Assembly (NCBI RefSeq): GCF_000347035.1
Contig: NZ_ANIJ01000022.1
Coordinates: 186,001-250,000, forward strand
Direction of reading: 5' to 3'
Length of the DNA stretch: 64,000 nt
DNA from: Leptospira sp. B5-022
GTDB taxonomy: Bacteria; Spirochaetota; Leptospiria; Leptospirales; Leptospiraceae
Shown here: positions 1 through 9,478 of the stretch, in pieces
Numbering within the stretch: the first letter of the stretch is position 1
Layout of the letters: the number at the start of each line of letters is the position of its first letter
Notes under the pieces: model-generated
What the model was told of the DNA's origin: nothing
The model's input: only the letters and a program-made list of their open reading frames with translations
Databases searched by the model: none
Translations under genes and position numbers: made by a program

Positions 1-57
1 CTTTGGGGACAGGCTCTTATGATTTTGATCGTATCTTATAAATTTGGACGTTTAAGG

Positions 58-78
58 AAAGGGCAGATCGCCCTTTTT
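58..78. terminator. Bidirectional rho-independent terminator downstream of aroK
   Basis: AAAGGGC (58-64) and GCCCTTT (70-76) form a 7-bp stem with a 5-nt loop, followed on the plus strand by a T run. It lies just past the aroK stop codon. The plus strand has the better T tract, so it may mainly end an unseen plus-strand gene entering from the left and serve aroK as well. The first 57 bases are too short to assign to a gene. Confidence 0.65.
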
Positions 79-81
79 GTA

Positions 82-621
82 CTAAGTCCATCCGGATCTG
101 CGTAGGATTTCTTCGCAAACTTCTTCCGTGCTGCGGTCATCTAAGGCAATCTGGATATCCGAATGAGCTCTATATTGTGGTAGTCTGGATTCTAAAATCG
201 TTTTATAAGATAGAACGGAACTTAAAGGAGGACGGGTAGGATCGTTCTGGATTTTCTCCACTAAGTACTCGGATTTTCGGGATAGAGAGATCACAAATGC
301 GGTTTCTTTTAGAAGATTGGTCTTTCTTTCGCTTACAATCTCTTTGCCGGAATCGTCTTGGTCGAATAAGATCCCACCTCCACAATCCAAGATCAGATTT
401 TGCGATCCTGATACTTGTTTTAGGATCTGGAATTCTAGGTCACGGAAAGGTTTCCAATTTCCGGAATGTGATTTTACGAAATCCGGAATGGATACACCGC
501 CTGTTAGGTAAACAGCTATCATGTCTGTGGAGATGACCGGTTTGCCTGTGAGTTTGGAAAGTTTACGGGAGATTTTGGATTTTCCGACACCTCTAGGGCC
601 GATCAGGGCGATGTTTTTCAA
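82..621 (-). CDS. aroK: Shikimate kinase
   Basis: Phosphorylates the 3-hydroxyl of shikimate with ATP, step five of the chorismate pathway, in the cytoplasm. The 179-residue protein has the usual length for the family. Visible hallmarks are a Walker A loop GPRGVGKS at residues 8-15, an Asp at 33 in the position that binds the shikimate hydroxyls, Arg60 (the FR motif), a Gly-Gly-Gly run at 81-83 and an Arg in the TRPPL lid. Its ATG overlaps the stop of the upstream HDOD gene by 4 bp (ATGA), so the two are probably translationally coupled. Assignment is firm; the pairing with a regulatory HDOD gene is unusual but may be only positional. Confidence 0.92.
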   Translation of the reverse strand: MKNIALIGPRGVGKSKISRKLSKLTGKPVISTDMIAVYLTGGVSIPDFVKSHSGNWKPFRDLEFQILKQVSGSQNLILDCGGGILFDQDDSGKEIVSERKTNLLKETAFVISLSRKSEYLVEKIQNDPTRPPLSSVLSYKTILESRLPQYRAHSDIQIALDDRSTEEVCEEILRRSGWT

Positions 622-1469
622 ACCGAGATCAACTCTTCGATATGTTTTGCCATCTCCGGTAAAAGAGTGTAGTACATTTGCAGATCTCCCTCTGTAACAC
701 CTACGACTTGTAAGGCTTTAGAAGAGAGTGGAATTTTCAAACCGCCTATGTCAATTCCCATTCCACCTAGGATCACGATACAATTCGCGATATGTATAAT
801 GGAAACTAGTTCAGGGAACTGTGTCGCCTTTTCAGGTTCAGTATAATATCTAGCTACTTCTATCAATTCCTGAGGGAAGTTCCATTTTTCCAGAAGTTTT
901 GCACCTGTCTCTTGGTGGGTGTATCCGAAAAACTTAGCTTCCAGATCGGTATAGGGTCCTTCATAATTTTGTAATTCCGTTCTGAATTGCATAAGCACAG
1001 TTGGAAAAAAATCGGCGAGTATAACTTTCCCTATATTATGAAGAAGCCCGGCGGTAAATACAACGTCCTTATCCACTTTTAGTTTTTTCTGGACTGCGAT
1101 TCTTTTAGCAAGTTCCGCTACGATCAGAGAATGGAGCCAGTTCGCTTCTCCATCTACTTGGTAACCTTTCAGTTCTTTTTTAAGAATACCTTTGGTCTCG
1201 TTCAGTAGAATAATCTCTTTTACAGTTTTGGTCCCAAGTGTCATTAGGGACTCTTGTACCGTTTTTACAGGTTTAGCGGGACGAAAGTATGCGGAATTGG
1301 AAAGTTTGATCACTGCAGCGGTAAGTCCGGGATCTTTGGAAATTTCCTTGGCTAGGTCTGCAATGACAACATCCGGATTTCCCACCATCTCCATAACTTT
1401 ACTTACTACGGAGGAGATCTTAGGGAGCTGGGCCTCGTTTTCAAAAAGTTGATCTATCTTTTCTTTCAT
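618..1469 (-). CDS. HDOD domain protein
   Basis: A 283-residue cytoplasmic protein made mostly of an HDOD domain, a non-catalytic relative of HD phosphohydrolases found in bacterial signalling proteins. Residues 15-210 carry the typical opening ([14 protein letters not shown], then [18 protein letters not shown]). The position that is His-Asp in true HD enzymes reads His-Asn (LLHNIGK), which fits loss of phosphodiesterase activity. It starts 4 bp after cheD and overlaps aroK, so cheD-HDOD-aroK looks like one transcript. Proximity to cheD suggests a role in chemotaxis or another signalling path, but the partner is unknown. Confidence 0.85.
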   Translation of the reverse strand: MKEKIDQLFENEAQLPKISSVVSKVMEMVGNPDVVIADLAKEISKDPGLTAAVIKLSNSAYFRPAKPVKTVQESLMTLGTKTVKEIILLNETKGILKKELKGYQVDGEANWLHSLIVAELAKRIAVQKKLKVDKDVVFTAGLLHNIGKVILADFFPTVLMQFRTELQNYEGPYTDLEAKFFGYTHQETGAKLLEKWNFPQELIEVARYYTEPEKATQFPELVSIIHIANCIVILGGMGIDIGGLKIPLSSKALQVVGVTEGDLQMYYTLLPEMAKHIEELISV

Positions 1470-1473
1470 TCCG

Positions 1474-1980
1474 CTACCTGACCTTATAAAGGTACTTTTC
1501 GAATCCGCCCTTCTTTAAAAGGATCCTGCCATCATCCAAATAGAGACTGATCGTTCGACCTTCATGGCCTCCGACATCTTCTACTAGTAACGTTATTTTT
1601 TCTTTATCTAAAAATTCTTTTGCGACGCTTACGTTTAGATCCCCAATGTTCTGTAGGAAGCTTGAGTTCATTCCTTTGAACATGGAAGCTCCGCCGAATA
1701 GACGAGCGAAATATTCGCCCTTATTACAGCCTAACTCAGTCATTCTTTTTACCAATTCCGGAAGAGCGGTTTCGGCGTATTTATGGGGATTTTTGGAGGA
1801 ATCTTTTCCGGAAGGGTCTTTGGCCAGCATGATATGGGCCATAGCGCCTACCTTTTTCTCCGGAGAGTAAAAAACCACTCCGATACAGGAACCTAATGTG
1901 GTGCGGATCACGGAAGGGGATTGGCCTCCTTGGATATCCGCGATCCCGACGTTTATAATTTTTACGTCTTTATTTAGCAT
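1474..1980 (-). CDS. cheD: Chemoreceptor glutamine deamidase CheD
   Basis: CheD deamidates specific glutamines on methyl-accepting chemotaxis proteins and can bind CheC. The 168-residue protein has the family signature: Cys32 in TTLGSC is the nucleophile position and His49 in GAMAHIML the general base position. The later [11 protein letters not shown] stretch is also typical. It is the first gene of a minus-strand group with the HDOD gene and aroK; no other che genes are in the window. The upstream gap to 2193 is divergent and should hold promoters for both directions. Confidence 0.93.
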   Translation of the reverse strand: MLNKDVKIINVGIADIQGGQSPSVIRTTLGSCIGVVFYSPEKKVGAMAHIMLAKDPSGKDSSKNPHKYAETALPELVKRMTELGCNKGEYFARLFGGASMFKGMNSSFLQNIGDLNVSVAKEFLDKEKITLLVEDVGGHEGRTISLYLDDGRILLKKGGFEKYLYKVR

Positions 1981-2192
1981 ACTTTCTATCAGTAATAACC
2001 GGGTAGTATTTTAGGATCATCCTAGTTCCTTCAAATCATTTTTCCTAGAAATTTGACGGGGACGGAATCGAATTATGTGACGATTGAACCTTCCAAAAAT
2101 CCTGTGGGAATTCCCCCTCTTTTCGGAAAAATAGAGTTTCATATCCTCCTTGCGTAAAGGAAACTGTATGTACAGAAAGGAAATCATACCTC

Positions 2193-3389
2193 TTGCAAAC
2201 AATCGCCTCCTCAGAACCGATCCGCACCTTGGAATTAAACGGTTCCCAGATCACTATTTTGGGAACAGCCCATATTAGCCAAAAAAGTATAGATGAAGTT
2301 TCCAGGATCATCCAAGAAGAAAAACCGGACACCGTCTGCGTGGAACTTTGTGCATCCAGAATGAGGTCCGTTCAGGACCAGGATCACTGGAAAAAATTGG
2401 ATATTTTCAAAGTATTCAAGGAAAGAAAGATGTGGCTTCTTCTTTCCAGTCTCATCCTTTCTTCTTTCCAGAAAAAACTAGGTTACGGAAATATTCGTCC
2501 CGGGGACGAAATGAGAAAAGCGATCGAAGAAGGAAATAAGATCCATGCTAAGATCGTACCGGTAGATCGAGAGATTTCCATCACTCTTAAGAGGGCCTGG
2601 TGGAATGTGGGATTCTGGAGTAGAATGATGTTATTTTCCGCTTTGGTGAGCTCTCTTATCGTTAAAGAAGAGGTCTCTCCCGAAAAAATAGAAGAGATGA
2701 AATCGGACGATGTTCTCAAGGATCTATTTTCTCAACTTCCTTCCAGATACCACTCCGTCAAAAATGTGATCATAGACGAAAGAGACGCATATTTGGCACA
2801 AAGGATCAGACAACAAGCCGCGGTAGGTAAGAAAATTTTTGCGGTAGTCGGCGCCGGACATTTAGAAGGTATCGTAAAACATATCTTAGAAGATAAGGAT
2901 ATCGATCATTTGGATATCCAGCCGACTAAAGGTTTTTGGGACAGAGTCCGTCCTTTATTATTTCCCGCTATTATCATCTCTGCTTTTACTGCGCTCTATT
3001 GGTTCGGTGGAAAAGAAGAAGGTCAGGAATTTTTAATAAGATGGATCTTAGTCAAAGGATCACTTGCTGCAATCGGTGCAATCATCGCACTTGCACATCC
3101 AGTCTCCATTCTTCTTGCATTTATCGCGGCTCCTATCGGGAACTTCAATCCGATCATCAAACCGGGTTGGGTTGCTGCATTGTCCGAGTCATGGTTTAGA
3201 AAACCGTTGGTCGAGGATTTCGAAAGATTGGGAGAAGACACCGAAACTTTCAGCGGATATTGGAAGAATAAGGTGACTCGTATCTTTCTAGTATTTATGC
3301 TCCCTCAGATCGGAAGTAGCATAGGGACGTTCATAGTGTCCAAACAGATTTTTGATAAAATACTAAAATTTTTAGGCGCTTTTTTTTAG
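2193..3389 (+). CDS. TraB/PrgY (GumN-like) family protein
   Basis: A 398-residue membrane-anchored member of the TraB/PrgY family, whose Enterococcus relatives limit peptide pheromone activity and which is thought to include metal-dependent proteases (TIKI clan). The N-terminal domain has the GTAH motif at residues 24-27, an ELC segment near 50, a DREISITLKRAW helix and a second GAGH motif near residue 217. The last ~135 residues hold several hydrophobic segments, so the catalytic-like domain is membrane tethered. The start is TTG, preceded by an AGAAAGGA ribosome-binding site; no ATG fits the N-terminal homology. Substrate unknown. Confidence 0.85.
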   Translation: MQTIASSEPIRTLELNGSQITILGTAHISQKSIDEVSRIIQEEKPDTVCVELCASRMRSVQDQDHWKKLDIFKVFKERKMWLLLSSLILSSFQKKLGYGNIRPGDEMRKAIEEGNKIHAKIVPVDREISITLKRAWWNVGFWSRMMLFSALVSSLIVKEEVSPEKIEEMKSDDVLKDLFSQLPSRYHSVKNVIIDERDAYLAQRIRQQAAVGKKIFAVVGAGHLEGIVKHILEDKDIDHLDIQPTKGFWDRVRPLLFPAIIISAFTALYWFGGKEEGQEFLIRWILVKGSLAAIGAIIALAHPVSILLAFIAAPIGNFNPIIKPGWVAALSESWFRKPLVEDFERLGEDTETFSGYWKNKVTRIFLVFMLPQIGSSIGTFIVSKQIFDKILKFLGAFF

Positions 3390-3412
3390 ATCTTACATAC
3401 GATTTGTAGCCC

Positions 3413-5554
3413 ATGCGAAAGGAAATCAGGAATCGATCTTTAATCCTATCAAGTTTTCTTTTGGCGATCTTCTTCTCTTTTCCGATTTGGGGAGAAGGTC
3501 CGGTCTACGAAAAAAAAGACCGCTTCTACTTGGAAGAGAGGATGGACGGCGTTTCTCTTCTTCCTTATCTTTCCGTTTACCAAGATACAACAGGTAAAAA
3601 GTCCTTCAAAGAAGTGTTAAAAATTTTCGACCAAGGTGGGTCGGAAAAGGTCACACAAAATAGTTTAGGATATTCTAAATCTGCGATTTGGGTGCGTCTC
3701 AAAACGGAAAACCAGACTAACAAGCCTTTAGATTGGATCTTAGAGATAGATTATGCGCTGTTAGATTACGTGGATCTGTTTGTGGGAAGAGTTTCCGATT
3801 CTGCGGTCAATCATTCGGGAGATCTTAGGGAATTCGGCACTCGACCGATCGAACATCGGAATTTCGCCTATCCTTTTTCGGATGAGCCGGGTTCTAAAAG
3901 AGAGATCTATTTTCGGATAGCAAGTTCCAGTTCGATTCTACTACCTTTTCTGGCGTTTTCCAAAAATGAATTTATAGAACATAGTTTTACGGAACAACTT
4001 GCGCTCGGCTTGTATTACGGCTCTATGATGATCATGGTGGTATACAATCTATTTTTGCTATTTTCCACCAAAGATAGAAGTTATTTATATTACGTTATTT
4101 ATATATTAACTTATGTACTCTTCCAGTTTACGTTAAACGGTCTTTCTTTCCAATATTTATGGAGAAGTTCCGTTCTATGGGCAAATTACAGCCTACCGTT
4201 TTCCATTTTTACAGTGATCTTAACTGCAGGTGCATTTAGCAGATCCTTCTTGAATGCTCCTGAATACACTCCTAAAACTTCTAAACTGTATTATTTACTT
4301 TTTGCACTTAGTTTCGGCGGGATGGTTTCCACTTTATTCATTTGGGAATACAGGACTGCGATTATGAGCAGCTTAGTACTAATGTTCTTTACATTAGGAT
4401 TTTTGATCTCCAACGGGATACAATGTTTAGTCGCAGGAAGAAGAGAGGCGAAATATTTCCTATATGCCTGGTCTTCTTTCCTATTTTTTAGTTTTTTATT
4501 CGGGTTAAAATCTTTCGGGATTTTACCGAATAACTTTTTCACTTTATGGGGGATACAGGTCGGCTCCGTGATGGAAGTGACTCTTTTGTCCTTGGGATTA
4601 GCGGATAGGATCAAGGGATTGTCCGATCAACTGAAACAAAGAGTGGAAGAATTGGGAAAGATCCGTAACTATGCGGAAGAGTCTGAAGCAAAATACAGAA
4701 GTTTATTCGAAGTCGAAGAGGACTTTTTATTCTCTTTAGACCAAAACTGGAATATTCTAGCCGCAAATAAATCCGTATCTAAACATATAGGATTCAAACC
4801 TCAGGAAGTGATCGGCAAAAACTTTATGGAGCTGATCTATAAGGCGGGAGAATTACAGGATGCCTATAAAAAATTATACGTATTAGAAAAACTAGAAGAA
4901 CTCGCTTCCGAAGGAAAACCTGTCAGATTTTTAGGGGAATTCCTACAGAAATATTTACGAGAACCGAAAGAGTTACAGGTCCAATTCCAAATCTTGGAAT
5001 ACGAGGGCCAAAGGGAAATTTTAGGAAGAGCCTACGAACCGGACCAAGACTTGATGTCTAGGTACGTGGACGACGAGAAGACTGTTTACTCTGCGAATAA
5101 TTATCTGCAAAATGCGGAACTCTTAAGCCAAAGAATGACGACAAACTTGTATAGATTCGTGGATCCGGGCACGATTACTGCGATGAGAAATTGCCTGAGG
5201 GAAATGATCATCAATGCGATAGAACATGGAAATCTAAACATCAGCTTTGAGGAAAAAACCAGGGCAATGTCGGAAGGAAATTATTTCAGGTTCGTTCAGG
5301 AAAGGCAGAAGGACCCTTATTATAAGTCCAAAAAAGTAAAAGTGGAATATTCACTTTCCAGAGATAGGATCGGTGTACGGATCACCGACGAGGGAAAAGG
5401 ATTTAACCATGCTAGGCTCCAGAAAAGTAGTATGGAAAAATTGAACTCCGAAGGGATCACTCATGGGCGAGGACTCACACTTACTTTAGCCACATTCGAT
5501 CTGGTGAAATTTAATAGCACCGGAAACCAAGTCACATTAGTTAAATATTTTTAA
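3413..5554 (+). CDS. 7TMR-DISM sensor with PAS and RsbW-type ATPase domain
   Basis: A 713-residue membrane signalling protein. Order of parts: signal peptide (about 1-27), periplasmic 7TMR-DISM extracellular domain (about 30-165), seven hydrophobic helices (about 190-400), a short coiled coil, a PAS domain (about 425-540) and a C-terminal GHKL ATPase (about 565-713). The ATPase has an N box (EMIINAIEHGN), a G1 box (DEGKGF) and a G2 box (HGRGL). There is no HisKA helix or phospho-accepting His, and the ATPase looks like the RsbW/anti-sigma type, so it probably phosphorylates or binds an anti-anti-sigma-like partner rather than a response regulator. The extracellular ligand is unknown; such domains are often linked to carbohydrate sensing. 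Confidence 0.85.
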   Translation: MRKEIRNRSLILSSFLLAIFFSFPIWGEGPVYEKKDRFYLEERMDGVSLLPYLSVYQDTTGKKSFKEVLKIFDQGGSEKVTQNSLGYSKSAIWVRLKTENQTNKPLDWILEIDYALLDYVDLFVGRVSDSAVNHSGDLREFGTRPIEHRNFAYPFSDEPGSKREIYFRIASSSSILLPFLAFSKNEFIEHSFTEQLALGLYYGSMMIMVVYNLFLLFSTKDRSYLYYVIYILTYVLFQFTLNGLSFQYLWRSSVLWANYSLPFSIFTVILTAGAFSRSFLNAPEYTPKTSKLYYLLFALSFGGMVSTLFIWEYRTAIMSSLVLMFFTLGFLISNGIQCLVAGRREAKYFLYAWSSFLFFSFLFGLKSFGILPNNFFTLWGIQVGSVMEVTLLSLGLADRIKGLSDQLKQRVEELGKIRNYAEESEAKYRSLFEVEEDFLFSLDQNWNILAANKSVSKHIGFKPQEVIGKNFMELIYKAGELQDAYKKLYVLEKLEELASEGKPVRFLGEFLQKYLREPKELQVQFQILEYEGQREILGRAYEPDQDLMSRYVDDEKTVYSANNYLQNAELLSQRMTTNLYRFVDPGTITAMRNCLREMIINAIEHGNLNISFEEKTRAMSEGNYFRFVQERQKDPYYKSKKVKVEYSLSRDRIGVRITDEGKGFNHARLQKSSMEKLNSEGITHGRGLTLTLATFDLVKFNSTGNQVTLVKYF

Positions 5555-5567
5555 TTTAGGCGGGAAA

Positions 5568-6113
5568 ATGAAAATTCGGATCTTCCTATTGGCATCTATA
5601 TTCATTTTAGGTTCTTGTGTTTCGTCCGGTGAAGTTAAAAAGAAGGCGAAGGATCCGAATGCGGGAGTGGCAAGTATCGCTTCAGAGCTCAGATACCAAT
5701 TTTTGACTTCTCTCAAAGCGCAAGGAGGCAAACTTCCGGCAAGGCTTGCTATCTTGCATATAGTAAACGAAGACGGAACCAATTCCCAATTAGGGAAACT
5801 CGTCACGGATAGACTCGGAAAAGAATTATTCGATCCTAAAACATTCCTATTATTGGAAAGAGATAGATTAAACCGAGTCATTGGAGAACAGGATTTTCAG
5901 GCAAGCGGTCTCGTTCTCAATGATCAAATCGTATCTATCGGGAAACTTTCGGGAGCGGAATATCTTGCCTTAGGGCAGCTTGTTTTTCGTGACCAGGAAT
6001 TTTTACTGAATATCAGAATTGTCTCCTTGGGTGGCGTGATATGTGCGACTGCGGATATAGTGTTCGATTCGGATAACGAGACCTATTCTAAATATAAGGA
6101 ATCCGTTAAATAG
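5568..6113 (+). CDS. FlgO/CsgG-like lipoprotein
   Basis: A 181-residue predicted lipoprotein. The signal peptide ends in a lipobox-like LGSC with the Cys near residue 17. The mature part (about 50-170) resembles the FlgO/CsgG N-terminal fold: an ARLAILHI strand, a LVTDRLGKEL helix, LLERDRLNRVIGEQ and GAEYLALGQLV. FlgO is an outer-membrane flagellar accessory protein in Vibrio and CsgG exports curli; the resemblance is at fold level only. It follows the sensor gene by 13 bp and may be cotranscribed with it, which raises the possibility that it is part of the same envelope response. Confidence 0.65.
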   Translation: MKIRIFLLASIFILGSCVSSGEVKKKAKDPNAGVASIASELRYQFLTSLKAQGGKLPARLAILHIVNEDGTNSQLGKLVTDRLGKELFDPKTFLLLERDRLNRVIGEQDFQASGLVLNDQIVSIGKLSGAEYLALGQLVFRDQEFLLNIRIVSLGGVICATADIVFDSDNETYSKYKESVK

Positions 6114-6224
6114 GTCCGGGGTTCTTCTTATAAAAGTAGCGGAGAATGTTATAGCTAGCGGTCCTTTCTTTTTTAAGTAAATACTTGAAGAATACTTCCT
6201 GATTCTTAATCTGTCTGTAAGTTT

Positions 6225-6632
6225 ATGAAAGTTGTCTTTAGTCTCCCGGCACTTTGTATTTTTCTTTTTTCCGTAACCAATTTGTCTTCGGCGGTGCCTA
6301 AATATTCCGAGATGGACAAGACACTTCTTGCCGTTTGGAATAGAACATTTCCCGTCCCTTATACGAAAATTTTAAAAAGGGACCTTGCGGGAAAAGGCGT
6401 TTTGTATTATAGGAAAAACTCCAAAAAATCTGTATATATATATTCTTATTCCGTGTTCCTTCCTTTGTATATGGAACAGAACGAGAAGCCGGTAAGAAAA
6501 GACGATAGCGGAAGAGAAATAAAATTAAAACTGATTTACGATCCTTCTTCCGAGGAAGAAAAATATACGATTGAATTGGGTGAGTTCGACGAGATGTACG
6601 ATGCGAAAGGAATTATAAAATGGATCCGATGA
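6225..6632 (+). CDS. Small exported protein of unknown function
   Basis: I do not recognise this 135-residue protein. It has a clear signal peptide (about 1-23, ending SSA) and a mature part rich in Lys, Tyr and beta-type segments, without Cys pairs or known motifs. It is probably periplasmic or outer-membrane associated. Its last 13 bases overlap the start of the UDP-glucose pyrophosphorylase gene, so it is almost certainly translated from the same mRNA. The gap upstream (6114-6224) may hold its promoter. Confidence 0.6.
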   Translation: MKVVFSLPALCIFLFSVTNLSSAVPKYSEMDKTLLAVWNRTFPVPYTKILKRDLAGKGVLYYRKNSKKSVYIYSYSVFLPLYMEQNEKPVRKDDSGREIKLKLIYDPSSEEEKYTIELGEFDEMYDAKGIIKWIR

Positions 6633-8047
6633 TTGCAGAATCCGAAAAATTAGTTAGGGAAAAAATGTTGAGAGAGGGACTCTCCGAAGAGTTCATTTCC
6701 GATTTTATAGCCAAGATCCAAGAAGTCAGAAATGGAGAAACCGGGATCGTAAAATGGGAAGAAGTAGGGGACCTGGACCCGAACAAAGACGAGATCTCCT
6801 TAGAGAAGATCGAATCCGAATATTCAGGAGATCCTAAATTTTTAAAAGAATTAGTGGTCATCAAATTGAACGGAGGTCTTGGAACTAGCATGGGGCTTTC
6901 CGGACCAAAATCCTTGATAGAGATCAAGGATGGGATGAGCTTCTTGGAAGTTGTCTGCAAACAAATCGAGTACATCCGACAAAAATACAATCTCGAAATC
7001 CCTCTGATCCTGATGGATAGTTTCAGCACCCAGAAAGAAAGCCAGGAAGAACTTAAAAAGATCAAATTCTCCCAAAACTATCCGACGAGCTTCTTACAAC
7101 ATAAGGTGCCTAGATTAGTCGTCCCGGAACTGAAACCTTTGGAAATTTCCAAAAATTCCGAAGAATGGTGTCCTCCGGGCCACGGAGATATCTGGTTCAC
7201 ACTATTAGAAACAGGATTATTGGATCGACTTTTAGAAAATGGTTACAGAGTGGCATTCGTTTCTAACGGGGATAATTTAGGCGCAACCGTTCATCCTGGA
7301 ATACTAGAATACATTCTGAAAGAAAATCTGGATTTCTGTATGGAAATGACTCCTAAAACTCTCGCAGATAAAAAAGGGGGAGCGATTTTCAGAAGGGTAG
7401 TCGGCGGAGAAAAAAAGAACTTACAATTATTGGAAACTGCTCAGGTGCCCTCCGATTATATGCATGAGTTCGAGGGTTTGGGAAAATTTAGAACATTCTC
7501 CACTAATAATTTATGGATCCGATTGGATGTATTGAAAGAAAAATTACTCGAAGGATCCTTCAAACTATCATTGATCGTGAATCCTAAAAAGGTAGAAGGG
7601 AGGGAGGTCCTACAGCTGGAGACTGCGATGGGATCCGCCATCCAAAATTTTTCCAACACAAAGGGTCTTATCATTCCCAGGGACCGTTTTGCTCCCGTGA
7701 AAAAATGTGAGGATTATCTAGTCAGACGTTCTGATGCCTATTCTTTAAATCCTGATTACTCAGTTACTATGTCGGAAGAAAGAAAGAAGGCCGGTTTAGG
7801 AGAGTTGGTCATCTCCTTGGATGAAACGTATTATAAGAAAGTGAGAGATTTTACCGATCGAATGCAAGCCATTCCTTCTTTAGTGCGCTGCACCTCCTTG
7901 AAAGTGGAAGGGGATATTTTGTTTGATAAGAAAGTAATTCTAGAAGGAGATGTTACATTAATAAACCCCGGACCAGGACAAAAAAAATTGTCCGAGCTAG
8001 GTGTGGATCGAATCTCGAACGATAGTTTACGTTTCCGCTTTACATAA
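6620..8047 (+). CDS. UTP--glucose-1-phosphate uridylyltransferase (UDPGP family)
   Basis: Makes UDP-glucose from UTP and glucose-1-phosphate, a sugar donor for envelope glycans and nucleotide-sugar synthesis. The 475 residues match the eukaryotic-type UDPGP family rather than bacterial GalU: nucleotide-binding GGLGTSMGLSGPKS near residue 82, a LILMDSFST segment, the catalytic PPGHGDIW and VSNGDNLGA motifs, and a C-terminal beta-helix-like end. An AAGGA ribosome-binding site 8 nt upstream supports ATG 6620; an ATG at 6629 that overlaps the previous stop as ATGA is the alternative. UDP-glucose could feed the glycan clusters elsewhere in the window. Confidence 0.9.
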   Translation: MDPMIAESEKLVREKMLREGLSEEFISDFIAKIQEVRNGETGIVKWEEVGDLDPNKDEISLEKIESEYSGDPKFLKELVVIKLNGGLGTSMGLSGPKSLIEIKDGMSFLEVVCKQIEYIRQKYNLEIPLILMDSFSTQKESQEELKKIKFSQNYPTSFLQHKVPRLVVPELKPLEISKNSEEWCPPGHGDIWFTLLETGLLDRLLENGYRVAFVSNGDNLGATVHPGILEYILKENLDFCMEMTPKTLADKKGGAIFRRVVGGEKKNLQLLETAQVPSDYMHEFEGLGKFRTFSTNNLWIRLDVLKEKLLEGSFKLSLIVNPKKVEGREVLQLETAMGSAIQNFSNTKGLIIPRDRFAPVKKCEDYLVRRSDAYSLNPDYSVTMSEERKKAGLGELVISLDETYYKKVRDFTDRMQAIPSLVRCTSLKVEGDILFDKKVILEGDVTLINPGPGQKKLSELGVDRISNDSLRFRFT

Positions 8048-8102
8048 AACAACAGTCGTTTAAAATCCAGTCCACGGGCTTGCGAGTATGTAAGCCCATC
8101 CT

Positions 8103-9476
8103 ATGCCGATTAATGTCGCAAACGAAATGACCGATGCTTATAACTTAAAACTAAGATCCTTCGATATGGGGGATCTGGAACAGTTTAAGACAGTATTCAT
8201 CAATGAAAATCGAGGAAAGCCAATCTTCCTCCTTAGATTTCAAAATATTTCCACAGTTTCCTTAGTAGAATTCATACAACTGATCCCTCAGAGGATCGCT
8301 GACATAGAACCTTCTCATCGTGAGCTATTTCGTTATTATGCCTATGGTGATAAAAAGAATTTACTGATCGGTGTAGCGCCTCTGGATAATTCCGGCCCGA
8401 TCAGCCTTGCTAATTTTGATGCTGCCATGGGAAGATTCCATGATCATGCAATCCGGACCGGAACTCTTAATTTTGATTTCGGGATCGGAAGAACCCAATG
8501 TAATTTTATTTCCTATGTGGAAGAGATCTTTAGAGAATTGGAGACTTCTTCTCAAAAAAATCTGAAGGATAATCTGGTTCGTTGGAGTTGGACTTATCTG
8601 AATCGTGTAAACGATTATTTCGCAAGCGAACGTGCGGACGCAGTCATCCAGCCGATCATCCATTATAACCATAGGGACCATACGTTCTCTATGAAAGGTG
8701 GAGAAGTTTTCGTCGGCGGAGAGGCATACGCAGGTTATGCGGATCTGATCCGAGACATTCCTCATGACCAGGATTTAAACAGGATAGAACTTCTGATCTT
8801 AGAAAAGTTGATCATGTCTTGTAACGGTTCGCCTGGGCTTCTAAAATTTAATATTTCTCCACAGACCCTAATCGATACCTTTGACACGGACGAGAAGGTT
8901 ACTCGCTTTCATGAATTACTTCTGAAACAAAACCTGAATCCGCAAAATGTGCGTATGGAGCTGATCGAAAAACCATACGAGGAAGGAGAGGCGACTCTCA
9001 AATCCGTTTGTAGAAGGTTCTGGAATTTCGGGATCAGTTTTGCCGCTGACGACTTCGGAGTAAAAAGCCAAAGTCACCAGGTGGTTTTGGATCTGGGAGA
9101 GATGATCAAAGAGTTCAAACTGGATCCGATCAGTTTCAAGTTCAAAGCCGATCAGGATTTGACCAAGTTCCTGGACAACCTTGCATTTATAGATTATTGC
9201 AGAAGACTTTCCGACAACAGAGAAGCGATCATCACTGCGGAAGCATTAGAAGATATCGATTCCTTAAACTTCCTGATTACCCACCAAGTGTATTATTTCC
9301 AAGCTAATTTATTCTGCAAAAAGATCTGGATCCAAGATTACCAGGAACGTTTTAAGGAAATGCAAAAACTTCCTGAAAACGCAGTCACTAAGATACTGAG
9401 TTCTCCCGAACTCACTCAAAGATTGAAAGAAGTCGGTAATATTTTCGTATTAGCGAAAGAAGTAGACCTGTTTTAA
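8103..9476 (+). CDS. EAL-like protein with altered catalytic motif
   Basis: A 457-residue cytoplasmic protein. Residues about 185-420 follow the EAL (c-di-GMP phosphodiesterase) fold: the signature EAL reads EAY (207-209), the Asn strand is FNIS (250), a Glu strand MELIE (286-289), then DDFG (316-319), a Lys-bearing strand FKFK and AE-ALE (380-383). DDFG is kept, but the EAL motif, the TE motif and loop 6 are altered, so activity is doubtful; it may bind c-di-GMP or a protein partner. The first ~160 residues could be a degenerate GGDEF-like domain but lack the motif. Followed at once by an intergenic repeat element. Confidence 0.75.
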   Translation: MPINVANEMTDAYNLKLRSFDMGDLEQFKTVFINENRGKPIFLLRFQNISTVSLVEFIQLIPQRIADIEPSHRELFRYYAYGDKKNLLIGVAPLDNSGPISLANFDAAMGRFHDHAIRTGTLNFDFGIGRTQCNFISYVEEIFRELETSSQKNLKDNLVRWSWTYLNRVNDYFASERADAVIQPIIHYNHRDHTFSMKGGEVFVGGEAYAGYADLIRDIPHDQDLNRIELLILEKLIMSCNGSPGLLKFNISPQTLIDTFDTDEKVTRFHELLLKQNLNPQNVRMELIEKPYEEGEATLKSVCRRFWNFGISFAADDFGVKSQSHQVVLDLGEMIKEFKLDPISFKFKADQDLTKFLDNLAFIDYCRRLSDNREAIITAEALEDIDSLNFLITHQVYYFQANLFCKKIWIQDYQERFKEMQKLPENAVTKILSSPELTQRLKEVGNIFVLAKEVDLF

Positions 9477-9478
9477 TT

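Noticed and set aside
1..57. End of a plus-strand gene
   Set aside because: Too short; one frame stays open into the terminator and others stop early, so no assignment is possible.
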